A DNA stretch of 64,000 bases from Eudorina sp. 2006-703-Eu-15 (lineage: Eukaryota > Chlorophyta > Chlorophyceae > Chlamydomonadales > Volvocaceae): positions 124,001-188,000 of the forward strand of contig BDSI01000098.1 in assembly GCA_003117195.1 (NCBI GenBank). The letters are read 5' to 3'. Under the pieces are notes generated by a model that saw nothing but the letters and a program-made list of their open reading frames with translations, was not told the origin of the DNA and searched no databases. Below, in pieces: positions 1 to 12,338 of this stretch (the first letter of the stretch is position 1; each line of letters opens with the position of its first letter). Position numbers and translations under genes: made by a program.

Positions 1-148
1 ACACACATCAAACCACCTCCCTTGCTCAGCTAAGCCCCTTGCATGTCACGCACTCATGCTTTGCCTGCCCGCAAACACTAAAACCCTCAGACGGCACCAG
101 CTTGCCTCACCACCCGCAGCAGTACATGCCATGCAGTACATGCCATAA

Positions 149-3100
149 TCACGCCGTGGCGGTGGCGGCGGCAGCACTGGCGGCAGCCAGCGGCGGCGCC
201 GCGGGGGCAGGTGTGAGCGCCATCACGGTGTCGCGCACAGCCGGTGGTATCTGCCCGATGGAGTCGAACTTCTTGTCGAACTTGGGGTGCCAGCCAGCGG
301 CGGGCAGCGGCAGCGGCAGCCGCCGGCTGGTGTACCGCTCGGGCTGACGAGCGATATAGGGAGGGGAGGCAGAGGGTAGCGTAGTGTGGTCGCGAGGGGA
401 GGCAAGGGAAAGGGAGGAGGGCGTGAGGGCCGCGCGGCAGGAGCGGATGAGTCCGGGCGAGGCGGCCGGAGCGGAAGAAGCCCACGACTCGCTTGATGTG
501 TGAACGGCGGGAACCGCAAGAGGTCATATGCGGAACAACCATCAGCTCAAAGCCATCAGCGGCAGCTGGTGTCTCACTTCCCTCCTTTCTCGAAGCTTCG
601 TCGCATGCCATGGAAAGTAACGCACCCGGCATGCCAAACAAACATGCAGTACCCGACAATATGATCACGGCGGCGTGTAATCGCCTCCCATGGTCAGCTT
701 TGCGGGTCAAGTCCTCTCAATTCCCGGGGCGCCATCCGTATCCGTACTCACGTGCAGAATCGCGGACAAGCCCTCCAGGGTGTAGTATACCCGGGTGATG
801 CGACCCCCCGCCGCCTCCACACAGCCCCGCGTGTCCGTATCGCAGGCGGTCACCTGCGGCGGTAACCGCATGAAGGGATCGGCGCCAGTACAATGCGAAT
901 CACGGGATCCGAAAATCTCACGACTGGATAAGGGATGGACGGTTGGAGGCAACGGAGGGGGCAAGAGCCGTAGTGGTGCTCACCGCGCGGCGGGGTTCCT
1001 ACCGGCCCTGACAACAGCGCAGGCCTACGAAAATTGCGTAGTTGACGTGTCTGCTCCAGCGCATCCAGGCAGGCAGACAGGCAGGCAGGCAGACAGGCGG
1101 ACGTGCTGTTTGCGTGTGAGCACGTCATCGACCCGCCCCCCGCGACCACCTGTATTGCTGGTCCGCACGGGCTACCCATCCGCACTCCCTCCCGCCGCCT
1201 GTTACCTGGATGTCCAGCGGGAAACTCAGCCGCGCCCTGCCGTACAGCAGGACGCCGTACTTGATATTGCTCGTTACGCAGCCCGTGTCGTAGAGGTCCT
1301 GTTTGTAGGGAGAGGGGAACCGCGGATGGGCGAACCGTCATGGACCTGAAACAAAATGGGTAATCCGGGCTCAAGGTTGCGAGGCGGCTTCCGTGGTCAC
1401 CGATACCGATACCCCGCTTTGAATCCATGGCAGAATGGATTCACACCATCGTGCCTGGCCTCACGCCCGCACCCACATGGCTCCTGGCCCAAAGGCGCCG
1501 GGCTCGCGCGTTGGCCTGAAGGACAAGGCCACAACCTGCCTGCCTGCATTTCAAAAACCCCTTGCCCAGCACAACCCCCCAACGTGAATTCGTTCTCGGC
1601 TTACTTTTCGTTTCAATCCAACCCGCCAGCTACAACCAAACCTGCCAGCTGAATACACTGACATGCCGCCTCCCGCTGCTCTTTCGCGCCCCAGGCCCTT
1701 GGCCTCATGTCCCAGCCCAGCCCTGTCCTCCCGGCCCTAGGCCTCAAGTCCCAGCCCAGCCCTGGCCTCCCGGCCCTAGGCCTCAAGTCCCAGCCCAGCC
1801 CTATCCTCCCGGCTCTACGCCCCAAGTCCCAGCCCAGCCCTGGCCTCCCGGCCCTAGGCCTCAACTCCCCGCCCAGCCCTGTCCTCCCGGCCCTAGGCCT
1901 CAAGTCCCAGCCCTGTCCTCCCGGCCCTAGGCCTCACGTACCAGCCCTGTCCTCCCGGCCCTAGGCCTCACGTACCAGCCCTGTCCTCCCGGCCCTAGGC
2001 CTCACGTACCAGCCCTGTCCTCCCGGTCCTAGGCCTCACGTACCAGCCCTGTCCTCCCGGCCCTTACCCACCTTCATGGTGATTGTCCGGGTGGGGTCCA
2101 GCAGCCCCAGCTGCACGAACTCCACCACCCGGCTGAGACCCAGTTGGCTGTACAGCACCTCGTACCTGCGGCAAACGGCCGGACAGGGAGGGAGGGGAGG
2201 GGAGGGAGGGGACAGTGGCTGAGAGTACAATTCTTGCGTGTTGTCCTGTCAGCGTTCTTCGGGATAGGGGATAGGCGAAGTGCGTGACACTGAAGGGGGG
2301 TGCAGATGTATCCCACTAATGCGGTACGCTTGCCCATCCCGCCCGTCCGTCCTAGTTTTCGCGCCTCTTAAGCCTGACCCCCTAGACAGTCGCCAACAGG
2401 CGTTAGACCTGGATATAGTAAGGCTAGGCAGCCGCCAACAGGCTTCAGACCTGACAACCGAATGAAATTGCATCCCCGCCTTAGGCGCACCAGTCAACCG
2501 GAATGGGTCACCGCACAGGCGCCCCAGCCGGCCGGGGTGAGTCACTCACGGGGGTCGTTGGCGCATGACAGGGAACTTGAGAAGGCCCAGCTGGCCACCG
2601 TCGAACAGCATGTGCGGGCCGCCTGCGGGGGCGCGCAGGCGGGGGGTACACCGAAGCTGCATGGGGCCGCGCCCGTGCCGGCCATGAAAAATGGGGGCTC
2701 GCATGCCAGGAAGAACCAGAACCGCAGCGTGTGAGACGGGGCCTCGCGTGGCTCAGGGCTGGAAGACCGCAAGCCACGCGGCACGGCGGCGGTCCAGGGA
2801 TTGATGGCAATTTCATCCGCCGGGGGATGGGGGTGGGGCTCGGCGAGATGGCAACCCGATGCCCGCCGCACGACCGCTGCCCGCGCGCCGCCTCCCGCCC
2901 TCCAGCCGCAACCTCACCTCGGGACTTCTGTCCCTTCATGCCCCGTCCTGCGTACTTGTTCCTGCGTCCGGCATTTCCACGCGCCGCTCGAATGCGCTGC
3001 AAGGCCGGAACCGGGAACCGGGTATAGAGTTCAGAGGTCAGAGGTAACGCGTGTGGCGGGGCTCATCATCAGGGGGAGCGCGGCGGCGGATAAGCGGGTG

Positions 3101-3595
3101 GACGGGTGCACGTCGCCGCGGTTGATAAGGCAGGCGCGCGCGTGTGTGTCGCCATGAAGACGCCACATGCTGTTGTCGTGAATGCAGGCACCGGGGTCGT
3201 GTATCCCGCCCGCGTGCGCTGTTGTGACGCCCTGCCGCAAGGCATGGCAGGATGACGCAGCGCCCCACCTGCCGCGTAGCTCCAGGGTTGTCCCGCAGAT
3301 TGCCCAGTCCGACGAAGTAGTTCGGCGGGGCTTCTCGCGGCGGGCTGCGACCGCCTGGCGTCGTCGCAAACAGTCGTGATTGCTGGACGTCGAGAAGCGA
3401 GGCTGTCGGCCACGCAGCGTGGGCATCGCCCAGGCACCAGGGCCGCCACGGCGCGGCAGGCGTGGTTGCCGGGCTCCGGAGCAAGCCGCTAAAGCCGAAC
3501 GTGGCCGCAGATCTCCCCGTGAGTCCGTTGCTGCATGATCGTTGGCAAGCGACTCCAAGGCTCACTAAAAGATTGAGACTTTTTGCGCGCGACAT
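149..3595 (-). CDS. MRPL15: Mitochondrial ribosomal protein uL15m (L15), 7 exons
   Basis: Large-subunit protein uL15 of the mitochondrial ribosome. Exons on the minus strand: 3595-3269, 2996-2918, 2622-2550, 2165-2072, 1298-1206, 853-752, 343-149 (stop 151-149). All have GT-AG borders and consistent phases; total 320 aa. An in-frame ATG at 3628 would add 11 residues. Exon 1 has an Arg/Ser/Ala-rich, acid-poor leader like a mitochondrial transit peptide, then GNLRDNPGATRQ, the start of the L15 fold. Exon 2 carries the Gly/Arg/Lys loop ending GRGMKGQKSR. Exon 3 has FDGGQLGLLKFP. Exons 4-6 give LGLSRVVEFVQLGLLDP, ITMKDLYDTG and VEAAGGRITRVYYTLEGL, the classic L15 C-terminal signature. The last exon adds about 64 residues ending in an Ala-rich tail. 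The family is recognised from memory of conserved motifs. It is divergent from DRC4. The transit peptide and choice of start are inference. Confidence 0.9.
1697..2057. repeat. Minisatellite in uL15m intron 4
   Basis: Tandem array of CCCGGCCCTAGGCCTC units. Units of about 39 bp occupy roughly 1697-1908, then shorter 33-bp units run to about 2057. The unit contains the AvrII-type palindrome CCTAGG. The array lies wholly inside the intron between exon 4 (ends 2072) and exon 5 (starts 1298) and stops only about 15 bp from the exon 4 splice donor. It creates Pro/Gly-rich open frames in all directions that are not genes. Confidence 0.9.
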
Positions 3596-3628
3596 CTGTT
3601 TTGCAAGGTGATTCGCCGAATACTTCAA

Positions 3629-3954
3629 TGACTACGTGATTTAATGCTACTGATCATTATCGCTGTCGAACAAATTATATGGTGACGGTGACAGGACTTC
3701 AGTTGCAAGGCCAAAGCAGATCCAAATAACTCTATCTCAATCCTGAAGGAAATACTGTATACGACCGGAGGGATTGGAGAGCAAAACGCTATGATGCTTA
3801 CCGTTTGGTTGTTGCGACCGAAAAGTACGGAACTGACCGAGGAGTAAAGCGGAGGTTTCTCCGTTGCTCCCTTACGCCTTGGAATCTCTGCAATTGCCTC
3901 ACTTCATTGAAAACCTGTGCTAGATATTATAACCTTTTCATAGTAGTTGCAACA
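3629..3954. promoter_or_regulatory. Shared divergent promoter region, uL15m / DRC4
   Basis: About 330 bp between two start codons reading outward. It is clearly AT-richer than the flanking exons and has no coding potential. It must hold both core promoters and both 5' UTRs. No TATA box or named element can be assigned with confidence; TATATGG at about 3676 and AGATATTATAA at about 3922 are only weak candidates. Confidence 0.55.
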
Positions 3955-5477
3955 ATGCCTCCCAAAGGAAAGAAGTCCGCGAAGAAGGTGTGGACACATT
4001 TAGTACAATATCCTTTTCAACCAGTCTGTTCACACTCGATGTTTCTGTCTCTCAGGACACCAAGAAGGATGCGGTGCAGACTGGCGACATCGAGGGAGCC
4101 TCCGTTGAGGAGCTCAACCAAAAAATTGGGACGCTTGAGAAGGAAAAGAACAAGGAGGAGGAATATCGAAACTATATGCAGTTAGAGCGAGTAAGCGATA
4201 GTGGGCCCCGCGTGCTCCCGCATGCTCGCAAGCCTTCGTAAGGGACGGGCTGAATGGGTTACCCATTGTCAATTTACAGGACAAGATCAATGCCTTTTGG
4301 GAGATTACGAAGAAGGACCTGGAGGACCGGCGGGCTGAGCTGCGGAACAAGGACCGGGAGATGGAGGAGATGGAGGAGCGCCACCAAGTCGAAATCAAGG
4401 TGGGTCAACCTATGGGGATACCCTAGGGACCTCTTGAGGATGAGGGGGGCGTCCCCTGCTTGTGTGGCCACCCTGCTCGGTGTGCACGGGACGGCTGGCC
4501 GGCGTCGCGCCCGCCTTGATCACCGCGCGGTCAAAACCAGCAAAGCCCAGACTCCCCCATCCCCTCCCTCCTTCCCATCCTCTCCCTACCTTCCCTTTTG
4601 CAGGTCTACAAGCAAAAAGTAAAGCACTTGCTGTACGAGCACCAGAACAACATCACGACGCTGAAGGCGGATGGCGAGCTGGCGCTGAAGCTGCAGCAGG
4701 ACGAGTTCCGCAAGCGGGAAGGCGACCTGGGCAAGGACAAGCGCAATCTGAAGCTGGAGCTCAAAGAGCAGGTGCGGCCACGCGGCATAAGCAGCCGGCC
4801 GCTTGTGCGACTACACACCAACATGGGTTTACGACTAGGGTTGGTGCCGCCACTGGTCTCCACTTAGCTGGGGCGGGATAGCTGTATCGAGGGTAAAGTG
4901 GGACTCCCCGCGGTCAGCACCCCGAGCAGGAAGATGGTAGGTGATTGGCCACAGGGTCAGACACGGGCGGCCTGCACGTGGGGACGGCCATCGCCCGCGG
5001 CTGGAGCTCTGGGTGTCCATGCAACGACGCTGGATGGCCGCTGCAGCCCGGTTCGAGCCACGGATCCTCACGCGGCGGTGCGCCCGCGTGGAGGCGGTCC
5101 TTGACTCCGTGCGCTGAAATGCAAGGAGCAGCAGCGGAGGGAGCGGCAGCAGAGGCACCGCTTGCGTGGGCTCTTGCATGGAGGCTGCGGCGCAAGCCGG
5201 GCGTAGCGCACGCAGCTCAGCAGCAGCAGCAGGCGGGCGATCGCAGAAGCGTTACCTGCTGCTGCGGGCGGGCGGACGTGGTGGCTTGGGAAGCGGCGGG
5301 CGGGGGAGGGGCCGCGGCCGTGACAGCGACCCAGCGGCGGCACCTTCCTCCCATAGCTGTGCGCAGACGCGGCGAGAAGCACACTGGCTTTCGCCTGGTG
5401 GCACTTGGGAATGCCATGCTAAGCCGCAGCGGCGTTCGGGAGAGGCCATGCCGGCGCAGGCAGCAGCAGCAGGGTCG

Positions 5478-5510
<33 letters not shown>

Positions 5511-8500
5511 AACTGCACGAGCTGGAACCGCGGGCAGCAGCAACGCGCCAGGCAGGATGGATGGCAGGCCGGTGATGGCTGTCCCTTGGGGGCATTCCGC
5601 CACCGCCCCTCGGTCAGCGAGGCCCTGCAGCGCCTCTTGCACTGAAGGAGGAACCCCTGGCGGCAGCCACAGCAGCAGCAGCATCGGGGACAGCGCACAC
5701 CCCAGGCGGCAGCACCGGCCCCAGAGTTCGGCGGCCTTTGCAGCAGCAACAGCAGCAGCGGCAGCAGCACCACAACGGTAACTGCCATTGAACGAAGGCG
5801 GACCGCACGTGCCGTACAGTGCCAAACCCAGTCCCCCGAGTCAGCAGTGCGACTCAAGGAGCACCCGTGGGACCATGGCGGCAGCAGCAGCAGCCGCAAC
5901 AGCCGCAGCAGCCGCAGCAGCCGAAGCCCGGCGCCCTATTTCATACGCGACCCACATCGCAACCCGCATTAGGACATCAGCGAGGCTGGCTGGCTGCCTG
6001 CCTGCCCTTAGCAGTGGGTTACTTAGCTAGGGGTCCGGTGGCCCCCACGAGGCCCAAGGGGGTCGGAGGATGGGGGCGCGCGAGATCCGCCGGCCGCGTG
6101 GCTGGGCTGGGGCCCCCGCCTTGTCTGTCCACAGCGCATGTAGACTCCTCCAGCCCGCCGCGGACCGCCCGCTGGCGGCTGTGTAGTGGGGGGGCGCCGT
6201 ATAGGGGGGGAGGGCACCTCTCGTGCTTTGGGCACGCCCGCGCCGTGCCATCCCTCCGGCTGTTTTTTTCTTTTGAACACCCCTCCGGCCCAAGTTACAC
6301 CGATGGGCGGATCGCCGGCTCCGAAGTGGGATCGGCGCTGGGTCGGTTCTCCTGACGACCTGGGCGCCCCCAGGCCATGGCTGGCTGGCTGGCTGGCTGG
6401 CAGGGCTCGGTCCACCAGACCGCCCACCCTCCAAGCACCTCTTTACCGGCGTGGCTTCCCTCACGTTTCTTCCCGAGATCATGCGCATCAGGATGCAAAC
6501 AACCCGTCGCGGCCTTGGCCCCTCCCACTCCCACTCCCACCCGCACCCGCAGGAGCTAGCCCACCAGGACATCATCCGGCAGTTGAAACTGGAGCACGCC
6601 AAGGAGATCACCAAGCTCCGCCAGGAGTTTGAGCTGCAGGTTGGTACGGACGCGGGTACGGACGCGGGTACGGATGCGGGTACGGATGTACGTGTGCAGG
6701 ACACGGCCCGGGGACGCCATGAGGCGGTGGGCGCAGGCGGGGACGCATGCAGGGGCGAGCTCGGAGTGTACTGCACGGAATGTAAGGCGGAGGACAGCTG
6801 GCTTGGGAGAGGGGACCCACTACCTGCTTAACCACCCCCGAATCAGCCTAACCGGCGCCACCGCCACCATAACCACCACGACCACGGCAGGCCCGCGAGC
6901 TGCAACAAAAGTACGAGAAGAAGATGAAGATGCTGCGAGATGACATGGAGCTGCGGAGAAAGCAGGTGCGCGTGAGGACGGCGACTGCCGTGGGTGTCTG
7001 TCACGCCGGCATGAACAGCGTAAAGTCATTGGCGCCTGATTGCTGGTGGCGCTGGCCTCTTACAGTCATGTAAGTCTTTTACAGTCTTTTACAGACCTGT
7101 TACAGCGCCCGGGGCAGTAGCCTGCGGGAAACTGAGGGGGAAGAGAAGGAGGCGGCGGCGGAGGTCCTGGGCGTGGGATGGGAGTGCGGGTGCAGGGCGC
7201 GGGCGAAGAGGGCGAGGAAGAAGAGGTGTACACGGCGTCGGAGCCGGAGCAGTTGTGTCTTTGGCCCTTCACCGAGGCCGCGCCCCCACGTTCCGGGCTT
7301 CCGTTTCGCATTAACCCGCAAATCATCCCTCCGTCAACCCGTCAACGACATCGTCGCTGGAGGGCATGGGACTTTTGCTCTGGCAGCAGCGCAGCTGCAA
7401 TCTGTCTACCGATTTCCTGTATTTCTCACCCCCCATCACCCCGCCCCCGTCACCCCTGCCCCGTCACCCCGTCAACCCCCCCCGTCACCCCGTCACCCCC
7501 CCCCCTCACGCCGCCCCGTCACCCCATCACCCCGCCCCCGTCACTCCCCCCCGTCACGCCGCCCCCGTCACCCCTGCCCCCGTCACCCCCCCCCGTCACA
7601 CACACCCCCGTCACCCCGCCCCCGTCACCCCTGCCCCCGTCACCCCGTCACCCCCCCCGTCACACACACACCCGTCACCCCGCCCCGTCACCCCTGCCCC
7701 CGTCACCCCGTCACCCCCCCCCCGTCACCCCGTCACCCCCCCCCCCCGTCACACACACACACACACCCGTCACCCCGCCCCCGTCACCCCTGCCCCCGTC
7801 ACCCCGTCAACCCCCCCCGTCACACACACCCCCGTCACGCCGCCCCCGTCACCCCGCCCCCGTCATCCCGTCACCCCGCCCCCCGTCCCCTCGGCCCCCG
7901 TCACCCCGCCCCCGTCCCCTCGGCCCCTTGGCCCCCCGCAGGAGATCCACGAGATCGAGGAGCGCAAGAACACGCACATCAATGAGCTGATGAAGAAGCA
8001 CGAGCGCGCCTTCGCGGAGATCAAGAACTACTACAACGACATCACCCACAACAACCTGGACCTCATCAAGACGCTCAAGGCAGGGCGGGGCGTCTTGATT
8101 GGGCGGGGGCCGCCGGGGCGGGACGGCGCGGGCGTGCGGGAAGAACGACATGGGTAGACCTCAAGAGGGGTGCGGCAGATGCGGCGCTTTCCAGGGGGTG
8201 ACGCGGCCATTGCCGGCCTTGACGCTTTTGAAGGGCAAGGGCAAGGGCGACACCGGGCCGCGAAGACGTGCGCAGCGGGCGTTTCCGCGTTGCTTGGCCG
8301 TGGCTTGGTCAGTCCGTCGGCATGCGTGACGGTGCTGTCGGGTCGTTCTGGTGCTTGGTCGATCGTAGACAACCCAACCCCAACCCAGCCTGGCTGCCCG
8401 GGGGCTTTGCCTGGGGCTGGGTGCCGCGATTGCCGATGTCGCCGATGTTGCCGGTCCCGATGCCGATGCCACACCGGAGGAGCCGGGATGGGCGCAGTTC

Positions 8501-10629
8501 CTCAAAACGTCTTGCCGATGGCCGCTGATGCCGATGCTGATGTCGATTGCCCATCCCGCCCCCGCCCTCCCCACCATGTTGACTGATGGCCCGCAGGAGG
8601 ACGTTGCGGAGATGAAGAAGCGGGAGGCCCAGAACGAGAAGCTCATGTACGAGATCGCGCAGGTACGGCGACGCGTTCGTGACGGGCGTTTGTGGCGGGC
8701 GTTTGGCCATCCAACCTGCGCCTGGCACCTTGAAGGGCTCCCTTGTCTCCCTCACATTCTCGGTCTCATGCTGATGTCGATCGCTACCTGCCGTACCTGC
8801 ACTCGCCCGCCCGCCCATTCCCCGAACCCCCACGCCGAACCCCACCCCATCCTGAACCTCGTCCCGCCACCCTTACGTCAAATCAAGTCGAAACAAAACC
8901 GCTCCCCTCCCAAACTCGTCTCCCCTCCTCTACTCCCAAACTCGTCTCCCCTCCCAAAGTCCCCTCTAAGTTGTAAGGGCTCTAAATAGTCAAGGCAAAA
9001 ATCAAGGAACGTTCTCTTAACCCATTCGCAACGGCCCCGCCCCCGCCCTCCCCCAGGACAACAAGCGGCTGTCCGAGCCGCTGACCAAGGCGCTTAAGGA
9101 GGTGGAGATGCTCCGCCAGCAGCTGGCCAACTACGACAAGGACAAGCTGTCGCTGTCGCAGACCAAGGCGCGGCTGCTCAACGCGGAGCGCCAGATCAAG
9201 AACCTGGAGTGGGAGAACGAGGTGAGCGATAGAGAGGGGCGGGAGGGGACGGGGGGGGAGGGCGGGCAGTGCGCGTGTGTTCAGAACAGGAACCCGCCCA
9301 CAGTGCGCGTGTGTATGTGTCGAGGGCCTCGTGGGATGTGTTGCCTGGTCGTAAACCGCCCACTTGTCTTGCCGGGGTAACTTCTTCTCAACCTCACCCG
9401 CCCACCTAACGGCCTTCTTTTCCAGCCACCCACCCACCCACCCGCGTCACACTACTTCCCCCCTGGCTCTCGTGTGGGCGTGTCCTTCCCCCCCTTAGAA
9501 CCAACCCATCCACATGCCGGACCGGCCCCCTCCGACCCCTTGCCCCTCCGCCCCCCCTCCCCGGCCCCGCCCCCCCGGCCCGCAGGTTCTATCCCAGCGG
9601 TTCTCCAAGGTCCAGGCGGAGCGCGACGAGCTGTACTCCAAGTTCGAGGCGTCCATCTACGACGTGCAGCAGAAGACCGGACTCAAGTCACAGCTGCTGG
9701 AGAAGAAGATCGAGGTAGGCGTTGGCAAGGGCGGGGGGTGTTTGGGGCGGAGCGCGGGGCGTGGTTGGTCATTTTCTGTATGTTGGTGACTAGGCTTTGA
9801 CTGGGAATACCCCCAATCGGCACCCACCTAACCACCCCACCTTCCCACTGCTCTAGACCCACTCTTGACCCACACTTGGCCCACCCAACCCCCACATACC
9901 TCACCCGACCCACACCTTCCCACCCCACACCCGCGCACCCCGCACCCCACACCCGCGCACCCCACACCCGACTCATCTGCCACCCCACACCCGCGCACCC
10001 CTTACCACCGCCGTCAGGCCCTGGGTGAGGCCCTGGAGATGAAGGAGGCCCAACTGGCCGAGGTGCTCACCGCCGCCAACCTGGACCCGGGCACTCTGGC
10101 GGCCATCAACCAGCGGCTGGAGGAGGTGCTGGACAACAAGAACCAGGTGGGCCCTGCGTCGCGCCCTCTCGCGGGTAGCCTCGGTCTCGCGCGCCTAAAC
10201 GGTCTTGCGGGTCTCGCTTATCTCGACGGTCTCGCTTGTGGGGTAGATTACGCTTCGTGACGGCTCTAGAGCTGCTGGGTAGAGCGGACAATGGGGCACT
10301 GCGGATGTTATACAATTCAGACGCGGCACACGTAACCCCAACCGCCGACCCTGCTTACTCCGCTCCAGTTCTGACCTCGTCCCGGTTGGACCACCATCCC
10401 CATCGAAGCCCGTCCCCACCCCCCTCCCCACCCCGCCGCGCACTGTCGTACACAGATCATCAAGGCGCTGCAGTACGACGTGGCCAAGGTGTCCAAGGCA
10501 CACAACGACCTCATCCGGGTGTACGAGGCCAAGCTCACCGAGTTCGGAATCCCTGTCGACGAGCTGGGGTTCAGGCCGCTGGTCACCAACACAAGCACGG
10601 GGCCGGCGGGGCTGGTGGTGGGCGCGTAG
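3955..10629 (+). CDS. DRC4: DRC4 (GAS8/PF2), nexin-dynein regulatory complex subunit
   Basis: Axonemal coiled-coil protein that anchors the nexin-dynein regulatory complex to outer doublet microtubules and controls dynein-driven bending. Exons: 3955-3987, 4056-4190, 4280-4399, 4604-4771, 6553-6639, 6891-6965, 7942-8079, 8597-8662, 9057-9221, 9586-9714, 10018-10146, 10456-10629. All exon joins are phase 0; total 472 aa, about the length expected for Chlamydomonas PF2. The N-terminus is Lys-rich ([11 protein letters not shown]). Nearly the whole protein is heptad-rich coiled coil. Residues about 207-252 hold [16 protein letters not shown] and [19 protein letters not shown], hallmarks of the GAS8 domain, followed by [18 protein letters not shown] and the C-terminal [18 protein letters not shown]. 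The intron after exon 7 starts with GC instead of GT. It converges on the ferroxidase gene. Identity rests on recognised family motifs. Confidence 0.96.
7431..7930. repeat. C-rich CCCCGTCAC array in DRC4 intron 6
   Basis: About 500 bp built from variants of CCCCGTCACC with C runs up to about 10 and CACACA islands. The plus strand is almost devoid of G, so the opposite strand has many closely spaced G runs able to form G-quadruplexes, and this strand could form i-motifs. It ends about 10 bp before the exon 7 acceptor and may serve as an extreme polypyrimidine tract. Pro/His-rich open frames across it are repeat artefacts. Confidence 0.9.
8080..8596 (+). other. GC-AG intron in DRC4
   Basis: The exon 7 coding sequence ends CTCAAG and the intron begins GCAGGG. 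No in-frame GT donor is available nearby, and the next exon (GAGGACGTTGCG) continues the conserved protein in phase 0. The intron ends CCCGCAG. This is therefore a rare but well-known GC-AG intron class. Confidence 0.85.
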
Positions 10630-11350
10630 GGGTTATCAAGACTGTCTTCCGCCGGGTGCGGCTGGCACATGCCGGGTGCGGCTGGCACATGCCGGAGGCG
10701 GCTGGCACATGCCGGGCCGGCCGCGGCGGCGGCAGCGCGCGGTGTATGGGAGCGTAGCCGGGGAGGGACAGGGCGCGAGGGCGCGCTGGCGCGCGACGAA
10801 TCCAAATAACTATGCTTTTGGTGGAGTCCAAGGGGAGGGGGGTCGGGTGCCGCGGGGCGAGCGGGTAGCGAGCGAGCGTGCGTGCTTGTTTTGCCAGCAC
10901 GGCGCGCCCTAGCAATAGGCCATATAAGGACTGCCGTGTGGGGTAAGGGGGCTCCGAAACCACACTGGGCGGAGCGTGTGCTGTACCGGGTAGGCATGGA
11001 TTGACTGCGTGAACTGCACTGCATACTTTGGTGGGGGACTATCGGTAGGCCAGGCAGCAGGTGACCAGGAACAGGAAAATTCTACTTGTGGGTTTGTCTT
11101 TGTGATTGAAGGAGAAATAGATGCCTGACTGCGTGTGTGTGTCTGTGCGCGCGTGTGTGTGTGGTGTTGATATGTCTGCAGCGGGACCTCTGGGTCGTGG
11201 CAGCGGTTTCGGAGGCTGGCAGGGCATATGCCGTGTTGGTAGCACGTTCGGGTCCGGGTGGTGGTGCGTAGATCGTCACCAGCGCACGAGGCGACATGCA
11301 CGGCGGTGGGATGATGATTGCTCCAGGGGAAGGGGAGGGAGAGGAGGAGG

Positions 11351-11355
11351 TGTAA
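11351..11355 (+). terminator. Candidate DRC4 polyadenylation signal TGTAA
   Basis: First TGTAA found on the plus strand downstream of the DRC4 stop, about 720 bp away. The motif class is established for volvocine algae; use of this copy is inference. Confidence 0.3.
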
Positions 11356-11881
11356 GACGCGCGGAGCGCGGACGCGCGTCAGGACGGTGCCGCAGTCGTA
11401 GCTGGGACGGGGGGAGCAGCGCCGGGTGTGTACGAACACTACCTGGGTAGTACCCTGGGTGCGGGGGGCGGGGGGAAGAGGGTAGTGGAGCACACTGGGA
11501 GTGTACCCTTTGCCCAAGGTCTACCACGGTACGACGACGTGCGGGATGCCGGTGCAACATGGAGTTGCGGTACAGGTTGCAACCACACACACACACGGGC
11601 GCGCGGTGGAGGCGGACCGCTGCTGCTGCTGCTGCTACCGGTCTGTCCCGCTTTCGCCCTTGAGGCTGGCGAGGGGATGCGCGGACATAGATTGGGACAG
11701 GCTGCTGGGGGTGTGGCGCAGGCAGGGCGGGAGAAGGGCGCGCACGGGATTGGTCGATGGGCACTTGGGCAGGGCTGGTCAGGCCCGGCCCGGGCCGGCA
11801 GTGCTCGATCTCGGGTCCTTAAGACGTCGGGATGCCGAGCGAAATGTGCTCTATTCACCGCTGGGCTACATGTCCCGCCGC

Positions 11882-11884
<3 letters not shown>

Positions 11885-11944
<60 letters not shown>
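11885..11944. repeat. (TG)n microsatellite, about 30 units
   Basis: Uninterrupted TG dinucleotides over about 60 bp in the convergent intergenic spacer. Able to adopt Z-DNA and probably length-variable between strains. Confidence 0.97.
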
Positions 11945-11948
<4 letters not shown>

Positions 11949-12290
11949 AGCACCGGGGTACGGGGTGCGGACCTCGCGCGTGTGTGGTTCTTAGGCAGGT
12001 GTGTTGGGTGGGGTAGGGGTGCCCCTCCTTCTGGCTGGCCCTCCCTCCGCGAGATCCAATGCGCGCACAACACCTGTCCTGCTGTACCGTACGGCATGGC
12101 ACACGGTATCGTTGGGTGCCGTACCATGTGAGGTCGTCCAGCGGCCGCAGGGCATGCTGCTGTGAACGAGACTGGGGGTTCGTGCCTGTCGGTGTGTGTG
12201 TTTTCCCTCCGCCCGGAGTTGCGTCCGGGTGGGTACCGACCGGCGGCATCCGAGGCTTGCGGCCCACGTCAGGATGACCGGGATGTCACT

Positions 12291-12338
12291 GGGCTCGACC
12301 GTGGGCTCGACCGTGGGCTCGACCGTGGGCTCGACCGT
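12291..12338. repeat. Four perfect 12-bp tandem units GGGCTCGACCGT
   Basis: Four identical back-to-back 12-bp units, 3' of the ferroxidase gene. No coding role. Confidence 0.9.

Noticed and set aside
2542..2871. Minus-strand frame that looks like a signal peptide plus Cys-rich peptide (RFWFFLACEPPFFMAG)
   Set aside because: Only a shadow frame of uL15m exon 3; the alternative frame gives the conserved GGQLGLLKFP segment with correct splice phases.
4945..5899. Ala/Gln/Cys-rich frames on both strands (up to 278 codons)
   Set aside because: GC-rich, GCA-repeat-bearing DNA inside the 1.8-kb DRC4 intron 4; no recognisable domain and they conflict with the conserved DRC4 splice structure.
7173..8157. 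Three overlapping Pro/His/Ser-rich frames of about 270 codons
   Set aside because: They are readings of the CCCCGTCAC array inside DRC4 intron 6 and run out of frame into exon 7.
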